In this document: positions 1 through 11,238 of the stretch, in pieces
Layout: the number at the start of each line of letters is the position of its first letter
How positions within the stretch are numbered: the stretch's first letter is position 1
NCBI GenBank assembly: GCA_033675265.1
Contig: JAUJYZ010001122.1
Location: 143,158 to 207,157, forward strand
Length of the DNA stretch: 64,000 nucleotides
Direction of reading: 5' to 3'
Origin: Actinostola sp. cb2023
Lineage: Eukaryota; Cnidaria; Anthozoa; Actiniaria; Actinostolidae
Notes under the pieces: model-generated
Seen by the model: the letters and a program-made list of their open reading frames with translations, nothing else
Databases searched by the model: none
Told to the model about the DNA's origin: nothing
Program-made: the position numbers and the translations under genes

Positions 1-655
1 TTGTGACAACTGTGCCACACAATGTAACTGTGGGCTGTCAGAGTGTGGGCAATCTACTGATTACCCAGCCGAAAAAAACACAAACTCACCTTTGAAGGAA
101 AGATCAAGAGAGGCTTCAGTAAATCATAGGAATCAAATTCAGAAAGAACTGAATGTTTACCATAAGCATTTGTTGACAAACCTTTTGAGCTCTACAGCAC
201 ATTGTGAGTTAAAAGTGCTCACTGATGTGTCATTTGTAGTGGGGTTTTCTGAAATTCAAATTCAACAAGTCTTGGACAATGTGGAACATTTATTTAATAT
301 AAATGATATTTGCAATTCTGTTGAAATATGGGACATAATACATGCCCATAAAATACTACAAATACTAAGCGATACATTTCAAGATATAGATGAATGTAAC
401 TGGTCTGAAGTTAATCGAGAACTAGAAAATGACATGTGCTTCGATGAATGGAATACTCTTCTTGATGATGATGAAATGCTCAACATGGCAGTTGACAACC
501 TAACATTAGAGGAATACTACACGGATGAAAACACACCACAATTAGAAGATACTTTTAATGAACTGGAGACAAGTGAAGCAAATGATTCTCTTGATGCTGG
601 TATACCCGATATAATACATGAAACTCTAGAAAGGATGGATCTATCTCATGACTAA
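1..655 (+). CDS. RecQ-like helicase, 3' end of gene (partial)
   Basis: The reading frame is open from base 2 to a TAA at 653-655, so the gene enters from outside the window. The first residues form a Cys-rich cluster (CDNC, then CNC and a further Cys), which fits the zinc-binding subdomain that follows the helicase core in RecQ proteins. About 190 residues follow. Their last third is strongly acidic (runs of D and E), without catalytic motifs. As I recall it, cnidarian RecQ-like proteins often carry such an extension after the zinc module. ATPase motifs are not in the window, so activity cannot be judged. A second RecQ-like gene lies at 27472-29429 but has a different, winged-helix-like C-terminus. 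The start is off-window. The family call is fairly firm, the function of the tail unknown. Confidence 0.6.
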   Translation, partial: CDNCATQCNCGLSECGQSTDYPAEKNTNSPLKERSREASVNHRNQIQKELNVYHKHLLTNLLSSTAHCELKVLTDVSFVVGFSEIQIQQVLDNVEHLFNINDICNSVEIWDIIHAHKILQILSDTFQDIDECNWSEVNRELENDMCFDEWNTLLDDDEMLNMAVDNLTLEEYYTDENTPQLEDTFNELETSEANDSLDAGIPDIIHETLERMDLSHD

Positions 656-755
656 TTAATTAACTAATATGGTATGTACAATATACAATTTAATTAAGTT
701 GTCATCTACAATAGTAACTTGAAGTTTTTAATAGAAAGCTATATACAGTATTATA

Positions 756-1014
756 CAGTCATTTGCAAAAATTCTGGCCGCCACGGTATATCAATATATC
801 AATATATCTGGTGCATCACTAATACTATTAAATGAAGCAAAATTTACAAACAACAAACGTAAGACTAAAATAAACATTATACTAAATATTTCTACCAACT
901 TTGCTGGCGTTAACCCGCTTTAGGGGGAATTTTCGATTATTTAATTACCCATAATGCACCTGATATATTGATATACTGATACTTCGTGGCGGCCAGAATT
1001 TTTGCAATTGACTG
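756..1014. mobile_element. MITE with TA target duplication (Tc1/mariner-like size class)
   Basis: Imperfect terminal inverted repeats of about 55-60 bp start CAGTCATTTGCAAAAATTC on the left and mirror that on the right. TA flanks both ends (754-755 and 1015-1016). The 259-bp interior has no ORF. A half copy of the same family lies at about 4046-4130 in an intron of the DUF6589 gene. Confidence 0.7.
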
Positions 1015-2136
1015 TATATCTTATTTGACATTTTGGTCATTGGTGTGGATTATGGCTGTATATTTTTACTAGTCTGCAGTACGGGCAAGACAAAATACAA
1101 AGATGAGTACAAATTTCCAGTCTTACTCCACAATAAAATGCCAAATAAGTTATTTATTATCCAACGCTTTTGTGATGGCCGGCAAATACACTCATCCTGT
1201 GAAGGATATTTATATAAAAGTGTGTGCGAAATACATCAGTTGTAGACGAGTAAAAATATGTTAGATAGTTTTACTTGTTCCAGGGCTACTCGTGCGATAT
1301 TTTTACTTGTCTACATGTATGGAGAGTTGGATAATAATTAGACATATTTAACAACATTTTCTAAATGGAATTAATTCCAGGTGACCTTATAATAAAAGGC
1401 ATTCAAACAAAAACAGTTACCATACATGTATACATGTAGTGATCCACAATGAAATCCTGATGCCTCTTTCTCCTGACACAACTGACAGTGTTTATTCACG
1501 TTATGACAATATTATTGGTCAGAGGTCACTTACCTGGTTTTAGTGTGGACCCTTTTATTTTGAACAGAACATGAACTGTTTGATAGAATACAATGTACTA
1601 GTTCTCTTTCAATGACATTTTGAAAGCACATGCAAAATATATACCGTATTATGGTGAATAACTGGATTGTGTACCAGATTTAGGAGTAGTGTCTCTTGTA
1701 CAGGATTTTATAATCATATTGATCACACCATGTTATAATTACTGTCGATAACTTATGTACATTGTATTACTACTGTTATTACTTAAGTATTGCCTATTTT
1801 GGATTGACTATTACTAGGGGGAATATTTCCCTTGTAAGTGATATACCAACTGAAGGCTTGTGAAAATTACGTAAGTAACAAGAAAAGAATGAATAAATAA
1901 ATGATAAAGATTGAGTTACAAAACTTTTCATTATTTGAAAATGTTTCATTTCAGAAGATGACCTTATAGTGAATTAAATTTGGAATGAGTGGATTATTAT
2001 AAATAAATATATGTGTCCATTTGTCTCATTTTTGAGATTGATGTTTCACCTGCAACATGAGAGAGTCGAGACATTGGACAATTACATTTATTTATAATTT
2101 ATCCCTAACATGACCATGAACAATATATACATAATA
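1015..2136. other. Intergenic stretch, no supported gene
   Basis: This is AT-rich DNA between two genes. A small inverted repeat at about 1242-1314 (arms reading GTAGACGAGTAAAAATAT) may be a short MITE. A 70-codon open frame at 1033-1245 has no recognisable motif and is not called. Nothing else stands out. Confidence 0.5.
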
Positions 2137-5100
2137 TTATCGTGCTCGAATTCCAAGTGACACATTTTTCTTGTGCTTGTTTATCCACTTGAACATAGCA
2201 GTCATGTCTAAGTTTTGAAGTCTGTTCCTTTGGAAGTTACAAAAGTGCATATAAGCTCGGCCATCTTCATGAAAAGAGAAAACTTCGGATTCATTCAGTC
2301 TCCTGACAAGTATATTTACATCTTTTTCTGAAGAAGTTAGTCCATGTTTTCCAGAACTGGAAACCCTATGAACAGATCTGTCGATGTTTTCTGTTATGAT
2401 TCTTGTACAAGCTTCGGCTTTACAGATGCGGGTTACAGCTTTTTCACAGACATTTGGGCCCAAATTCTTTATGCACTGCTTAAGGAAATTGTTGCTATGC
2501 TCGACATCCAGGTCCAAAGGGATATTTGAGCCAGCTTTGCAGTGATTGTTCACTGATCTGTTCCATTGGAACCTTTCACTGTCACGAGGTGATAGTAGCG
2601 CATTTACAAGAAAAAACTGGTATAAACATTCTAAGGCATACTTTGTGCTACCACTACCATCTGCCCTGCAATACAGCATGATGTATTTATATTGCCTCAT
2701 GATTCGTTTACCATCGCCCTCACAGATAGCATCAAGAAAGTTCAAGTACAGAAATCCATCAGCAAGAAGAGCACAATTATAATTGAAAACATCATCTTGA
2801 TTTGATGTTTTTGACTTTTTTACCTCTGGCTTGGAAGGCGACAGCTTTAACTCATGTTCTTGAACTTCCACTGGAGGATCATGGGAACGTTCATGATTTT
2901 TCCTGCTCTTTCCATTGTATTTAAAGGACATGCTGCATCCCTCAAAACGACATGGAAATCTTCCATCCTCAGTGAGTTGCTGTTGGTCTACCAAGTTTTC
3001 CTTTTCTTGTTGCAGCAGGATTGTGTCAATCATGTGGTTTGCTTTACTTTTGTCAAATATATATTCGACTACAATCTTTTCAGAAATATCCAAAAGTAGT
3101 TTCAACTTGTCTGACTTTTTAAGGGAGGTCATGTCATCAGGCAAGGAAGGCTTAGGATTCACGTCTGTTTTACTTTGAAAACCAAGAATCTTCATAGCAG
3201 CTGCAAGGACTCTTGCTTCCAAAGTTGTTATGAAGAAATCTTTGTCAGCTCGATAGGCAGAGTGTGGATCACTTGTGACATTTCTGCGATTTATCAGGGT
3301 CCGGTCAGAAAACATTGTGCAATAGTCACCATCTGACTTAGAACTGTATAACCGATTGTAGATCAACTGCAAGTTCGACATAATATCACCGTTAGTACAA
3401 TTGGTATGAATTATGATGGTCAATATGCCCCCTGGTTACCCTGTCGCCCGCAGTATTTATACCCATGCTAATACTATTTTGTTCTAGTTGTGTACTCACT
3501 GTTAATAGCTTTACAGCAGCATGCCAGTCACCCAACTGAAGCGTGATTCCCTCTAGTCTTTCTTCTTGTGTATGACCATTTGCAACAGATGCTATGGTAT
3601 TTACTGCTCGTTCAACACTGAGTTGGTCACCAGCAAACAGTTGACCATCAACATCACCATTCCATTTTCTTGGCAAGTAGGCATGGAACTGTTGCAGTAC
3701 TACAAGCATATCCTCATTGATATTTTCGTTTTTGAAGATAACACCGAGAGGAACCTGTAAAATAAACCAACAAAATAAGGTAGATTCAAATTCATTGTGA
3801 CGACTAACAAAACTATTTCCATTTCGCTCATGTTTCAAATAAATGCAACTAACCTCTGCCTCTTAATTTCCAATTGATTTGTATAGATAATCATGTGAAT
3901 ATGAGTTCAATTAATGATTAAACACTTGCGCCGAAATTGGGACAATAAATTCCAAACATCAATGTTAATCATTAATTGCACGAGTATCTCATGTGATTAC
4001 TTGTTAATCATATGACTATAAAAAATATATATTCATTTGTGTTTACAGCCAATTGCAAAAATTCTGTAAATCAATAATAAGTATATCAGTATATCCATAT
4101 ATCGGGTGCATTATGGGTAATACTATTTTAGAGTTTTTCCACAAAATATGCAGCAGAGACTTACATACAACAAACAAGACTAAATTACATAACATTTCTG
4201 TTGTTGGATGACAAGAGGAAAATCAGTTGCCATGGTAACATTAATTTGTAATTTTAATCATAAAAAATATAATACTAAATAAGTAAAAAGTATGTTATTC
4301 ACCCAGCTACCCTGATTTCCACTTCAATTATAATATTTCCTATACTATGTGTAAGTATTTTTGTAAAGAGCGACTGTACATGTACATGGTAACATTCACA
4401 GGATGTCATAGCTTTCTATTGTGCTATAGTAATAGAGTGATCGATGGCAATTAAAATAACCATTGAATCAGAAACAACAAAATGTAATGTGTTAATAGGG
4501 CCATTTATACAAGACCTAATAAGCTGCGGCTTACATAAGACGTGGCTTACATAAGATGTGAGTCTGTCCCTGGCTTACGCTAGATGCAGCTTATATAAGA
4601 CGCAAACAAAGTTTTTGTATTTATATGCGTGCTTCGCCTAAGACGCAGCTTACAAAAGACACAGCTTACATTATGTAAGCTGTGTCCTATGTAAGCTGCG
4701 TCCTATGTAAGCTGCGTCCTATGTAAGCTGCGTCCTATGTAAGCGTCTTATGTAAGCTGCGTCCTATGTAAGCTGTGTCTTATGTAAGCTGCGTCCTATG
4801 TAAGCTGTGTCTTATGTAAGCTGCGTCCTATGTAAGCTGTGTCCTATGTAAGCTGCGTCCTATGTAAGCTGCGGCTTATTTGGTCTTGTATAAATGGCTC
4901 TAATGTGAAATAGTCAAATACATGTAGGTATGTACTCAAAATTAAAGATTTGAATATTATCATATTATCTCATATTCAGCCCAAAAAAGTCCTCCATTGG
5001 TTGTAAAGCGCATTGAGACAATGTGAAATGTGCTATATAAGCACCGATTTATTATTATTATTATAAAATCCAACTGACTTATATATAGTTACCTTTTTGG

Positions 5101-7351
5101 ACTGTTGTGACATTTCCTTTGAATATTCATGGGGGATATGCTGGATACAGACATCTTTCAGTGGTGAAAGGGCATCAAAATAATTAGTCAGAATTCTTGA
5201 TGTGAGGATGACATAATCCATATGCTGTTTTTCATAATCAACTAGACTCGGAAGAAATCTAATGTTCTGTATGTCTAGGATATCTGCCTTGGCCTTCAGA
5301 GAATCAAGGTGGTTTCCACTGACTCTATTTTCTACCATTTTGTGGTTTATCCAATGAAAATCACGGTTCTGGTCTGTTGATGTCATGTTTCTTCTTTGGA
5401 GTTGAAGATCTATGTTGTCAAATGAGACAACATACCCAGGATGGCATGATTTCTGATGGTTTTTAATATCTTTGGAAATTTCAGCACTTTTTTCCAATTG
5501 GTTCCCTGAGAGGGCATTTTCTCTCCTGTCGAGCAACAGTTTGAGGGCAACATTTTCCTCGGCTATGGCTTTCTTTGCATTCTGCAGTTCTATGTCATGG
5601 TCCTCACCAAGATGGTCAAGTTTTTCTAGTGTAGCTTTATTGGATGTAGTCAATTTCAGCTTGGTGAATTTGTTTAATTTTGACTATATTGAAAAAAGGA
5701 AAAAAAAGAATATTTTAATATTTAATTCCTCAAGTACAGTCAAATCTCTATTAAACGACCACCTATTAAGTGACCACCCTCTATTATCAGTGTGATACTG
5801 TAAATGTAACCTCTATTCACCTAAATACTGTACAGTACAGAGGAAGTGTGCATTTTGTAAGGATAAGGAGTAAACAGGCTCATGCATCCAAGTGTGCATG
5901 CCACCAAATACATTAGATTTCAAATAAAATGACGTTACTACCATACCATATGTCTTATAATGCTAAACCTCTATTAAGCGGCCAACCTCTATTAAAGTGT
6001 AGCCAATTAACGGAGGGTGTCGAGGGTGGGGTTTGATTGTAAGTTAAAAATTACTATTAAACCCAGTTTATATATAATGGCCACCTTAGCCAGGGCTCGA
6101 CACTGTGGACTAGTGAAAATCTTATCAATTAGACCTAGGGACTAGTAATTATCCGCAGTCACTAGCCCAAGGACTAGTACCTCAAAAAGTTAGTGTCGAG
6201 CCCTGTTAGCTTAATTGGGACTTTTATAGATTGATTTTGATTTGTAAAAAAATGTCAACCACCCTATATTAGTACAACATAATTATAAATAGCCATACGT
6301 TACCTACCTCCATTGAACCAGTCTTCATTATTATACCAAGAATAGTTGCTGTTGCATTCATGTGGTTATGTCTTTGCTTCAAGAGAATCGACCCAGACAG
6401 TGCCATACTTGGAAGCCATGTGGTTTGTGCATTCTTTTTGGCGACACTTGATGTCAACAAAAATGCATAGAATATCGGTGCCCTGCTCTGCCATTCTTCA
6501 CACAGTGATTTACAATCGAAGTTTTCCAGGTCACTCTTTGATGTCTTTCTGAGTAAAGATGGATTCTTCCGAGAGCAAAGCCCGCTTACTTCCTTTGACA
6601 CAATTCCAAGCAATTTCTTTACAGCCATGTTTCTTAGATTTTGACAGCCCATCACTGCTGACACAATACGTGATGGCTGTCCACTGGCTAAGGCCTTCCC
6701 AATAGATCCATAACCGTTATTTAAAACTTTTCTAACTGTTCTAGATGGATAGTTCACAGTTATCTTCACATCTGTATTATATTTAACGGGAGTAGAAGTC
6801 TCAAAGGCTAAGTTCGCGATTTCCGGTTGAACTTGTGAACTTGAAATGTTTGGAATCAGTTGGTTTGGAAGTAGGATTGTTTGATCCAAGACACAGAAAT
6901 CTGGTAAAGAAGAAGTACAAGTGGTAGATCCAGTGCAACTACGGCCAAATGACAGTGACTTTATAGCTTTCTTGGTTTTGGTAATGTTGGTACTACTGGA
7001 AGTGTCATCCAAATCATTGTCATCTAAATCGTCTGAAGACTTGTTCAACCTCTTGAATCGTGAACGTTTTTCTTTGTATTTCTGTAATATATCGTTCTTT
7101 AAATCAGTGACCTTTGTTCTTGCGTTGGAGAGCTTAATGAGAGCTCGATAGCAAGCTCTACACACAAATAGACAGGAATTCTCACTGTCGACCAAATTAA
7201 TGTTGACGGCGAAATTGATAAGTCCTTTCAAATCAACAGAACTTTTACCAAATATATAGTACTTGATCTTCACAAATTCTCCCGAACAAATAAAGCAGTT
7301 ATCTGTGTTACCAACAACTTTTGTGGGCGTTTGGACCGTTTGATATGCCAT
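2137..7351 (-). CDS. DUF6589 protein with N-terminal ZAD-like and internal C2H2 zinc fingers
   Basis: Four exons on the minus strand: 7351-6308, 5683-5093, 3754-3500 and 3366-2137. All three introns are GT-AG and phase 0, so the 3120 coding bases give 1039 residues without a stop. The start is the ATG at 7351. Residues 19-67 hold CxxC...CxxC, like the ZAD/treble-clef fingers of DNA-binding proteins. A basic and then acid-rich linker follows. From about residue 200 the protein matches my memory of the DUF6589 family of cnidarians and fungi. Signature motifs are FDNID (Asp437), GDQL (Asp588) and DLDVEHSNN (Glu919). A C2H2 finger lies at 769-792. Function is unknown. The spaced acidic residues hint at an RNase H-like fold, which is my inference. 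The gene is flanked by mobile DNA but looks intact. Confidence 0.8.
4498..4900. mobile_element. Foldback MITE filled with 16-bp tandem repeats, TA duplication
   Basis: The ends are inverted copies beginning GRGCCATTTATACAAGACC, flanked by TA at 4496-4497 and 4901-4902. Inward, the arms continue as degenerate copies of a 16-bp unit (TATGTAAGCTGCGTCC and its complement). The right arm holds a clean tandem array from about 4674 to 4872. It sits in the second-to-third exon intron of the DUF6589 gene (3755-5092). Confidence 0.75.
6091..6205. mobile_element. hAT-like MITE with 5-bp duplication
   Basis: Ends read CAGGGCTCGACACTG and its complement, flanked by the direct repeat TTAGC on both sides. 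The 115-bp interior is non-coding and contains repeated ACTAGT-like words. It lies in the first intron of the DUF6589 gene. The hAT assignment rests only on the CAGGG-type terminus. Confidence 0.6.
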
Positions 7352-7420
7352 AAAACCAACACAAAAGACGAGCGAACATCTTCAAGTGACATTACTTCCA
7401 AACAGTGCCGCTGTGGGTTA

Positions 7421-7500
7421 TTTCGCGCGAAATTTGACAAAATATTAACTTAAACGCTCAGCGATTGGCTGACAGGAAACAATAAACTTTATTTGATTGG
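7421..7500 (-). promoter_or_regulatory. Candidate E2F-type palindrome and two CCAAT boxes
   Basis: The 12-bp palindrome TTTCGCGCGAAA lies at 7421-7432, 70 bp upstream of the DUF6589 start codon. On that gene's strand, CCAAT occurs at 7468-7464 and 7500-7496. E2F sites with CCAAT boxes are typical of cell-cycle promoters in animals; use here is inferred. Confidence 0.45.
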
Positions 7501-7607
7501 CTAACCACTTACAATTGGAACGGAATGTTTGGCTCGGGTAAGCAGCCGTGTCTGAGGGGAGAGAGCGTTGCGTGACGACACTTAGCACGGCTGCGAGGGA
7601 GACTACC
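7487..7607 (+). repeat. Dispersed repeat, copy 1 (second copy at 61139-61263)
   Basis: About 120 bp, including the words GGAACGGAATGT and TGCGAGGGAGACTA, recur almost unchanged at 61139-61263 in the same orientation. The copies hold no ORF. The unit resembles the end of a non-autonomous transposon, but I could not find its other end. Confidence 0.65.
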
Positions 7608-7913
7608 TACGGCCTGGGCACGAGTAAAAAGGATGATATGTATTTGCACAGCTACCGACAGGATTAGCCTCCTCCGCATGCAAACCCATTGGGATCCCTT
7701 TTGCTTTTTGGGATGTTTGGGATCTCTGTGCGAGGCCGGAGGCCGAGAGGGACTTGGCCCCCAGTAAGAAGAGAAGGGTTTGCCTGCCAAATCCGGAGCA
7801 CTGTGGACTTGTAGTGTCACCCTTGTGGACTTGTAACGGGACCCCGGGTCCCCTGGGGAATGTTTTGCCAGCAAATTAACCCGTATCAGTGGCGGTCGGG
7901 AGCAGTTGTGGTA
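7608..7913. other. Leader of BEL-A, possible LTR remnant
   Basis: This stretch precedes the first BEL/Pao ORF. A possible primer-binding site begins TGGCGGTCGGGAGC at 7890, directly before the ATG at 7914. A short duplicated word, GTGGACTTGTA, occurs at about 7803 and 7824. No copy of this region appears at the 3' end of the element, so no paired 5' LTR is proven. Confidence 0.35.
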
Positions 7914-10900
7914 ATGGCGGCGAGCAAAACACGATACACGAAAACGAAGTCCCCTATTATCGAAAGTAAAGAATATAAAAGTGTACTACAACAAGTAAAA
8001 TCTGCAAAACTTTCTATAACCGAAAACGCTGCTATTTGCGAAGACTCTACAAGCGCCGAGACTGATATCGATGAAGATGCTGTTCAAGTCCTTGATCCTT
8101 CAGCTGGAGAATTAAGGACTCTAATTCGTACTCCAGGAGGGACCAAAAGAAAAGGTAAGTGTGTAGGTTATTTGCACCAGCTAGGTTGCGAATACAGCTG
8201 CTTCGACAGCGTAGAGGAAGAAGTCCAAAAGCTCGTCGACCAGGGTTTCGTAACAAAAGTACCTCAAGAAGAAGTAGATCACAATAAGCAAGAGTGGTAT
8301 TTACCCTTACAAGCCGTATTCACGCCGGAGAAGACAACAAAGGTACGCCTTGTGTTTGATGCCTCTGCCAAAGGCCATGATGGTTTGTCCTTGAACGACC
8401 ATTTGGAAAAGGGTCCTAACTACATCAATAGCCTGACAGATGTTCTCATAGCTTGGAGATGGGATAATGTCGCATATTCAGGGGACATCCGCAAGATGTT
8501 CAACAAAGTCATGGTGCACCAGGATGATCAAGTCTACCATAGGTTCCTTTGGAGAAAGGACCCAAGTGAGCAACCCACTGTTTACCAATGGCTCAGACTG
8601 AGTTTTGGTGACAAACCAGCACCTGACATTGCAACCAACTCCATTAACATGTTAGCAAAATCATCTCAGGCACTTCTTCTTGAAGCCTCAAAAGAGCTTC
8701 AGGAACATGCGTATGTAGACGATATTGCTGGCTCTAAACTACAAGAGTCAGAAGCCAAGCAAGTCACAAAGGACATAGACACTATACTTGCAAAAGGACA
8801 GTTTGAAATCAAAGCCTGGCATTCTAATCATAAGGATATTGACCAGTCGGACGGAGAGGAGTCTGTAGACTTACTCGGCCACCGATGGGACAAGAAGCAT
8901 GACACGTTCTCCTTCAAGAAAAATGAAATCGTTTCTCGTCATGAACATTTAACAAAGAGAAATTGCTTAGCAATCCTGGCGCAACTGTGGGATCCCATCG
9001 GCCTCGTGTCACCAGTCACAGTCAAGTTCAGAATAGACTTGCAGGAGCTGTGGAGTTCAGGATTTGTCTGGGATGAGATTCTACCTGAGAGTGTTCAACA
9101 AAGATGGATGGAAAGCTTAAAGTCCATGAACGACCTTTTGTCATTTAACTTTGACCGTCAGCTAAAACCCAGTAACTCACTAGGAGCTCCGGAAATCCAT
9201 GGATTCTCTGACGGAGGAGAGCTGGCGTACGGAGCAGTCGTCTTTCTCAGATGGAAGCTGGTAGACGGTTCCTACTGCTGCGTACCAGTGATGACCAAGT
9301 CGTTTGTGGCTCCTCTAAAGAAGAAATCAATTCCAAGACTGGAACTTCTTGGTTGCCTGACTCTCACTCGAATGTACGATACATGCACAAAAGCACTTGA
9401 CTTCGCAAAATTCGTTGAGTGTAGAAAATTCTTCTGGGTTGATTCGTCAACTGTGCTTTCCTGGGTCAAGACACCACCCAGAGAGTTCAGACCCTTTGTA
9501 TCAGCCAGAGTAGCAGAGATCCAAGAGACAGTCTGTGTAGAAGACTTCCGCTACATCAGATCAAAGAGCAACCCTGCTGACGCCCTTACAAGAGGCATTA
9601 AGCCAGAACATTTAGAATCTTGGCTCAATGGTCCCGATTTTCTCTTACAGCCAGAGGGTCAATGGCCTAAGCATGAAGAAGAACCTGAACACGCCAAAAA
9701 TGGTTTCTCCGAGACTGCTGAGACTAAAAGGGAGAGGAAAATTCCGAAGCAGACAGAAAGAATTGCTGAGGATACGAAATTTGCCGAAAACTACTCAGCA
9801 ACAGCAGCTCCCAACGATGAGAGAAAGGACAACCCAATTCTTTCACAACTTCTAGAATCATGCTCTACATTCCACAAGGTTAGAAAAACACTAGCCTTCC
9901 TATTACGCTTTGTCCAAAAAATATCCAAGAAATCAACCAAGAAAGGGCCCCTCGCAGTTCAAGAATTGAAAGACGCAGAACAACAGCTTTTCAAATGGTG
10001 TCAACACAAGCTAGATGTGAGATCACTTGACAAGAGTATAGTTGCCCAGGAAGACAACGAAGGAATCATCAGAGCGCATGGACGTCTTGAGGACGTAAGA
10101 ACCCTTCCAGCTGAGATGCGAAACCCAATCATACTTCCACGGGATCATCCACTGGCGAGGCTACTTATCCTACACCTCCATGACAAAAGAAGTCACTGCG
10201 GCTACAAGAGCTTAGTCCACGAAATAAGGAAACGTTTCTGGATCGTTGGAGTCCGTAGTACAGCCAAGCAGCTTACCAGAAGGTGTGTAACGTGTAGAAG
10301 GTTGAGGAAGAAACCACTTGAACAACTCATGGGTCAAGTCCCTAGTCTTCGAGTCGCAGCAGGATGCCCGATCTTCACAAACACAGCACTCGACATGTTT
10401 GGACCGGTACAGATCAGACTGAACCGCAAGACACTAAAAGAAGCTCAAGTCATAATCTTCACATGCATGACTACCAGAGCAGTTCATTTGGAGCTAGTCA
10501 CCGACAAAAGCACTGACACGTTCCTGATGGCCTTCAGACGCTTCGCAAGCCTTAGAGGTCACCCAAGCACCTGTTGGTCAGCTTGTGGCTCCAATTTTGT
10601 TGGTGCGCAGGAGTATTTAGAAGAAATAAAGCAGAACTGGGACTTCGAGAGAATAAAGAACACCCTTACGCATGAGATCAGCTGTGATTTGAAGTGGGAA
10701 TGGAACGTTCCAACGGCGAGCCATCAAAACGGAGTTGTAGAGTCACTTATCAAGTCTGTCCGACAAGCTCTCAGTGTTACATGCAAAAACCAATCCTTCA
10801 CAGAGGAGCAATGGAGAACCTTCCTTGCTGAAGTCACCTACATGGTCAATGGTCGTCCTTTGTATCCAAGCTCTGAGAGTGTCTGGGAGAGTCCTCCCAT

Positions 10901-11006
10901 CACACCCAACGACATCCTTCTTGGACAGCACAACTCACCACCTCAACCAACACTGGAAGACAGGGTCAACCCACGAGACCTTATGAGAAGCACCCAGAAG
11001 AGGAAG
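7914..11006 (+). pseudogene. BEL/Pao retrotransposon A, pol region (RT, RNase H, integrase), broken
   Basis: This open frame encodes most of a BEL/Pao polyprotein. It holds an RT with VRLVFDASAK and YVDD, an RNase H with SDGGELAYG, and an H2C2-type integrase with the core D and E. Gag and protease are missing. About 80 non-pol residues join directly to the RT start near 8160, where a strong donor-like GTAAGT lies at 8155. The second integrase aspartate is replaced: codon GCT at 10581 gives SACGSN where this family has SDCGSN. The frame is cut at 11006 by insertion of BEL-B and resumes at about 16834. The open frame runs on into the BEL-B LTR, but that extension is not part of the gene. This copy is dead by deletion, insertion and the catalytic change. 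Confidence 0.85.
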
Positions 11007-11138
11007 TGTCCTAAATGTCATGTAATTATCTGTAATTATCTACGTCACAGTGCGCGCGAGCGCAGTGTGTGTACGAGTCCTTCTAATAAACATCATGAAC
11101 TAGGACCTCAAATCTCTCGTGTTACACTAACCGTGACA
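11007..11138 (+). repeat. BEL-B 5' LTR
   Basis: 132 bp, TG...CA, with an AATAAA signal near 11085. It matches the 3' LTR except for one C/G difference near its end. Confidence 0.9.
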
Positions 11139-11221
11139 CTGGTGCCGAAACCTAATAAACATCATGAACTAGGACCTCAAATCTCTCGTGTTACACTAAC
11201 CGTGACACTGGTGCCGAAACC
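11084..11221 (+). repeat. 69-bp tandem duplication of the LTR tail plus primer-binding site
   Basis: Bases 11084-11152 are repeated exactly at 11153-11221. Each copy holds the last 55 bp of the LTR and the primer-binding site TGGTGCCGAAACC (11140-11152 and 11209-11221). The 3' LTR region lacks this duplication. Confidence 0.9.
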
Positions 11222-11238
11222 CGTCCTCATCGGACAAC

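Noticed and set aside
4674..4872. Possible CRISPR array
   Set aside because: The 16-bp units are contiguous with no spacers; the host is eukaryotic.
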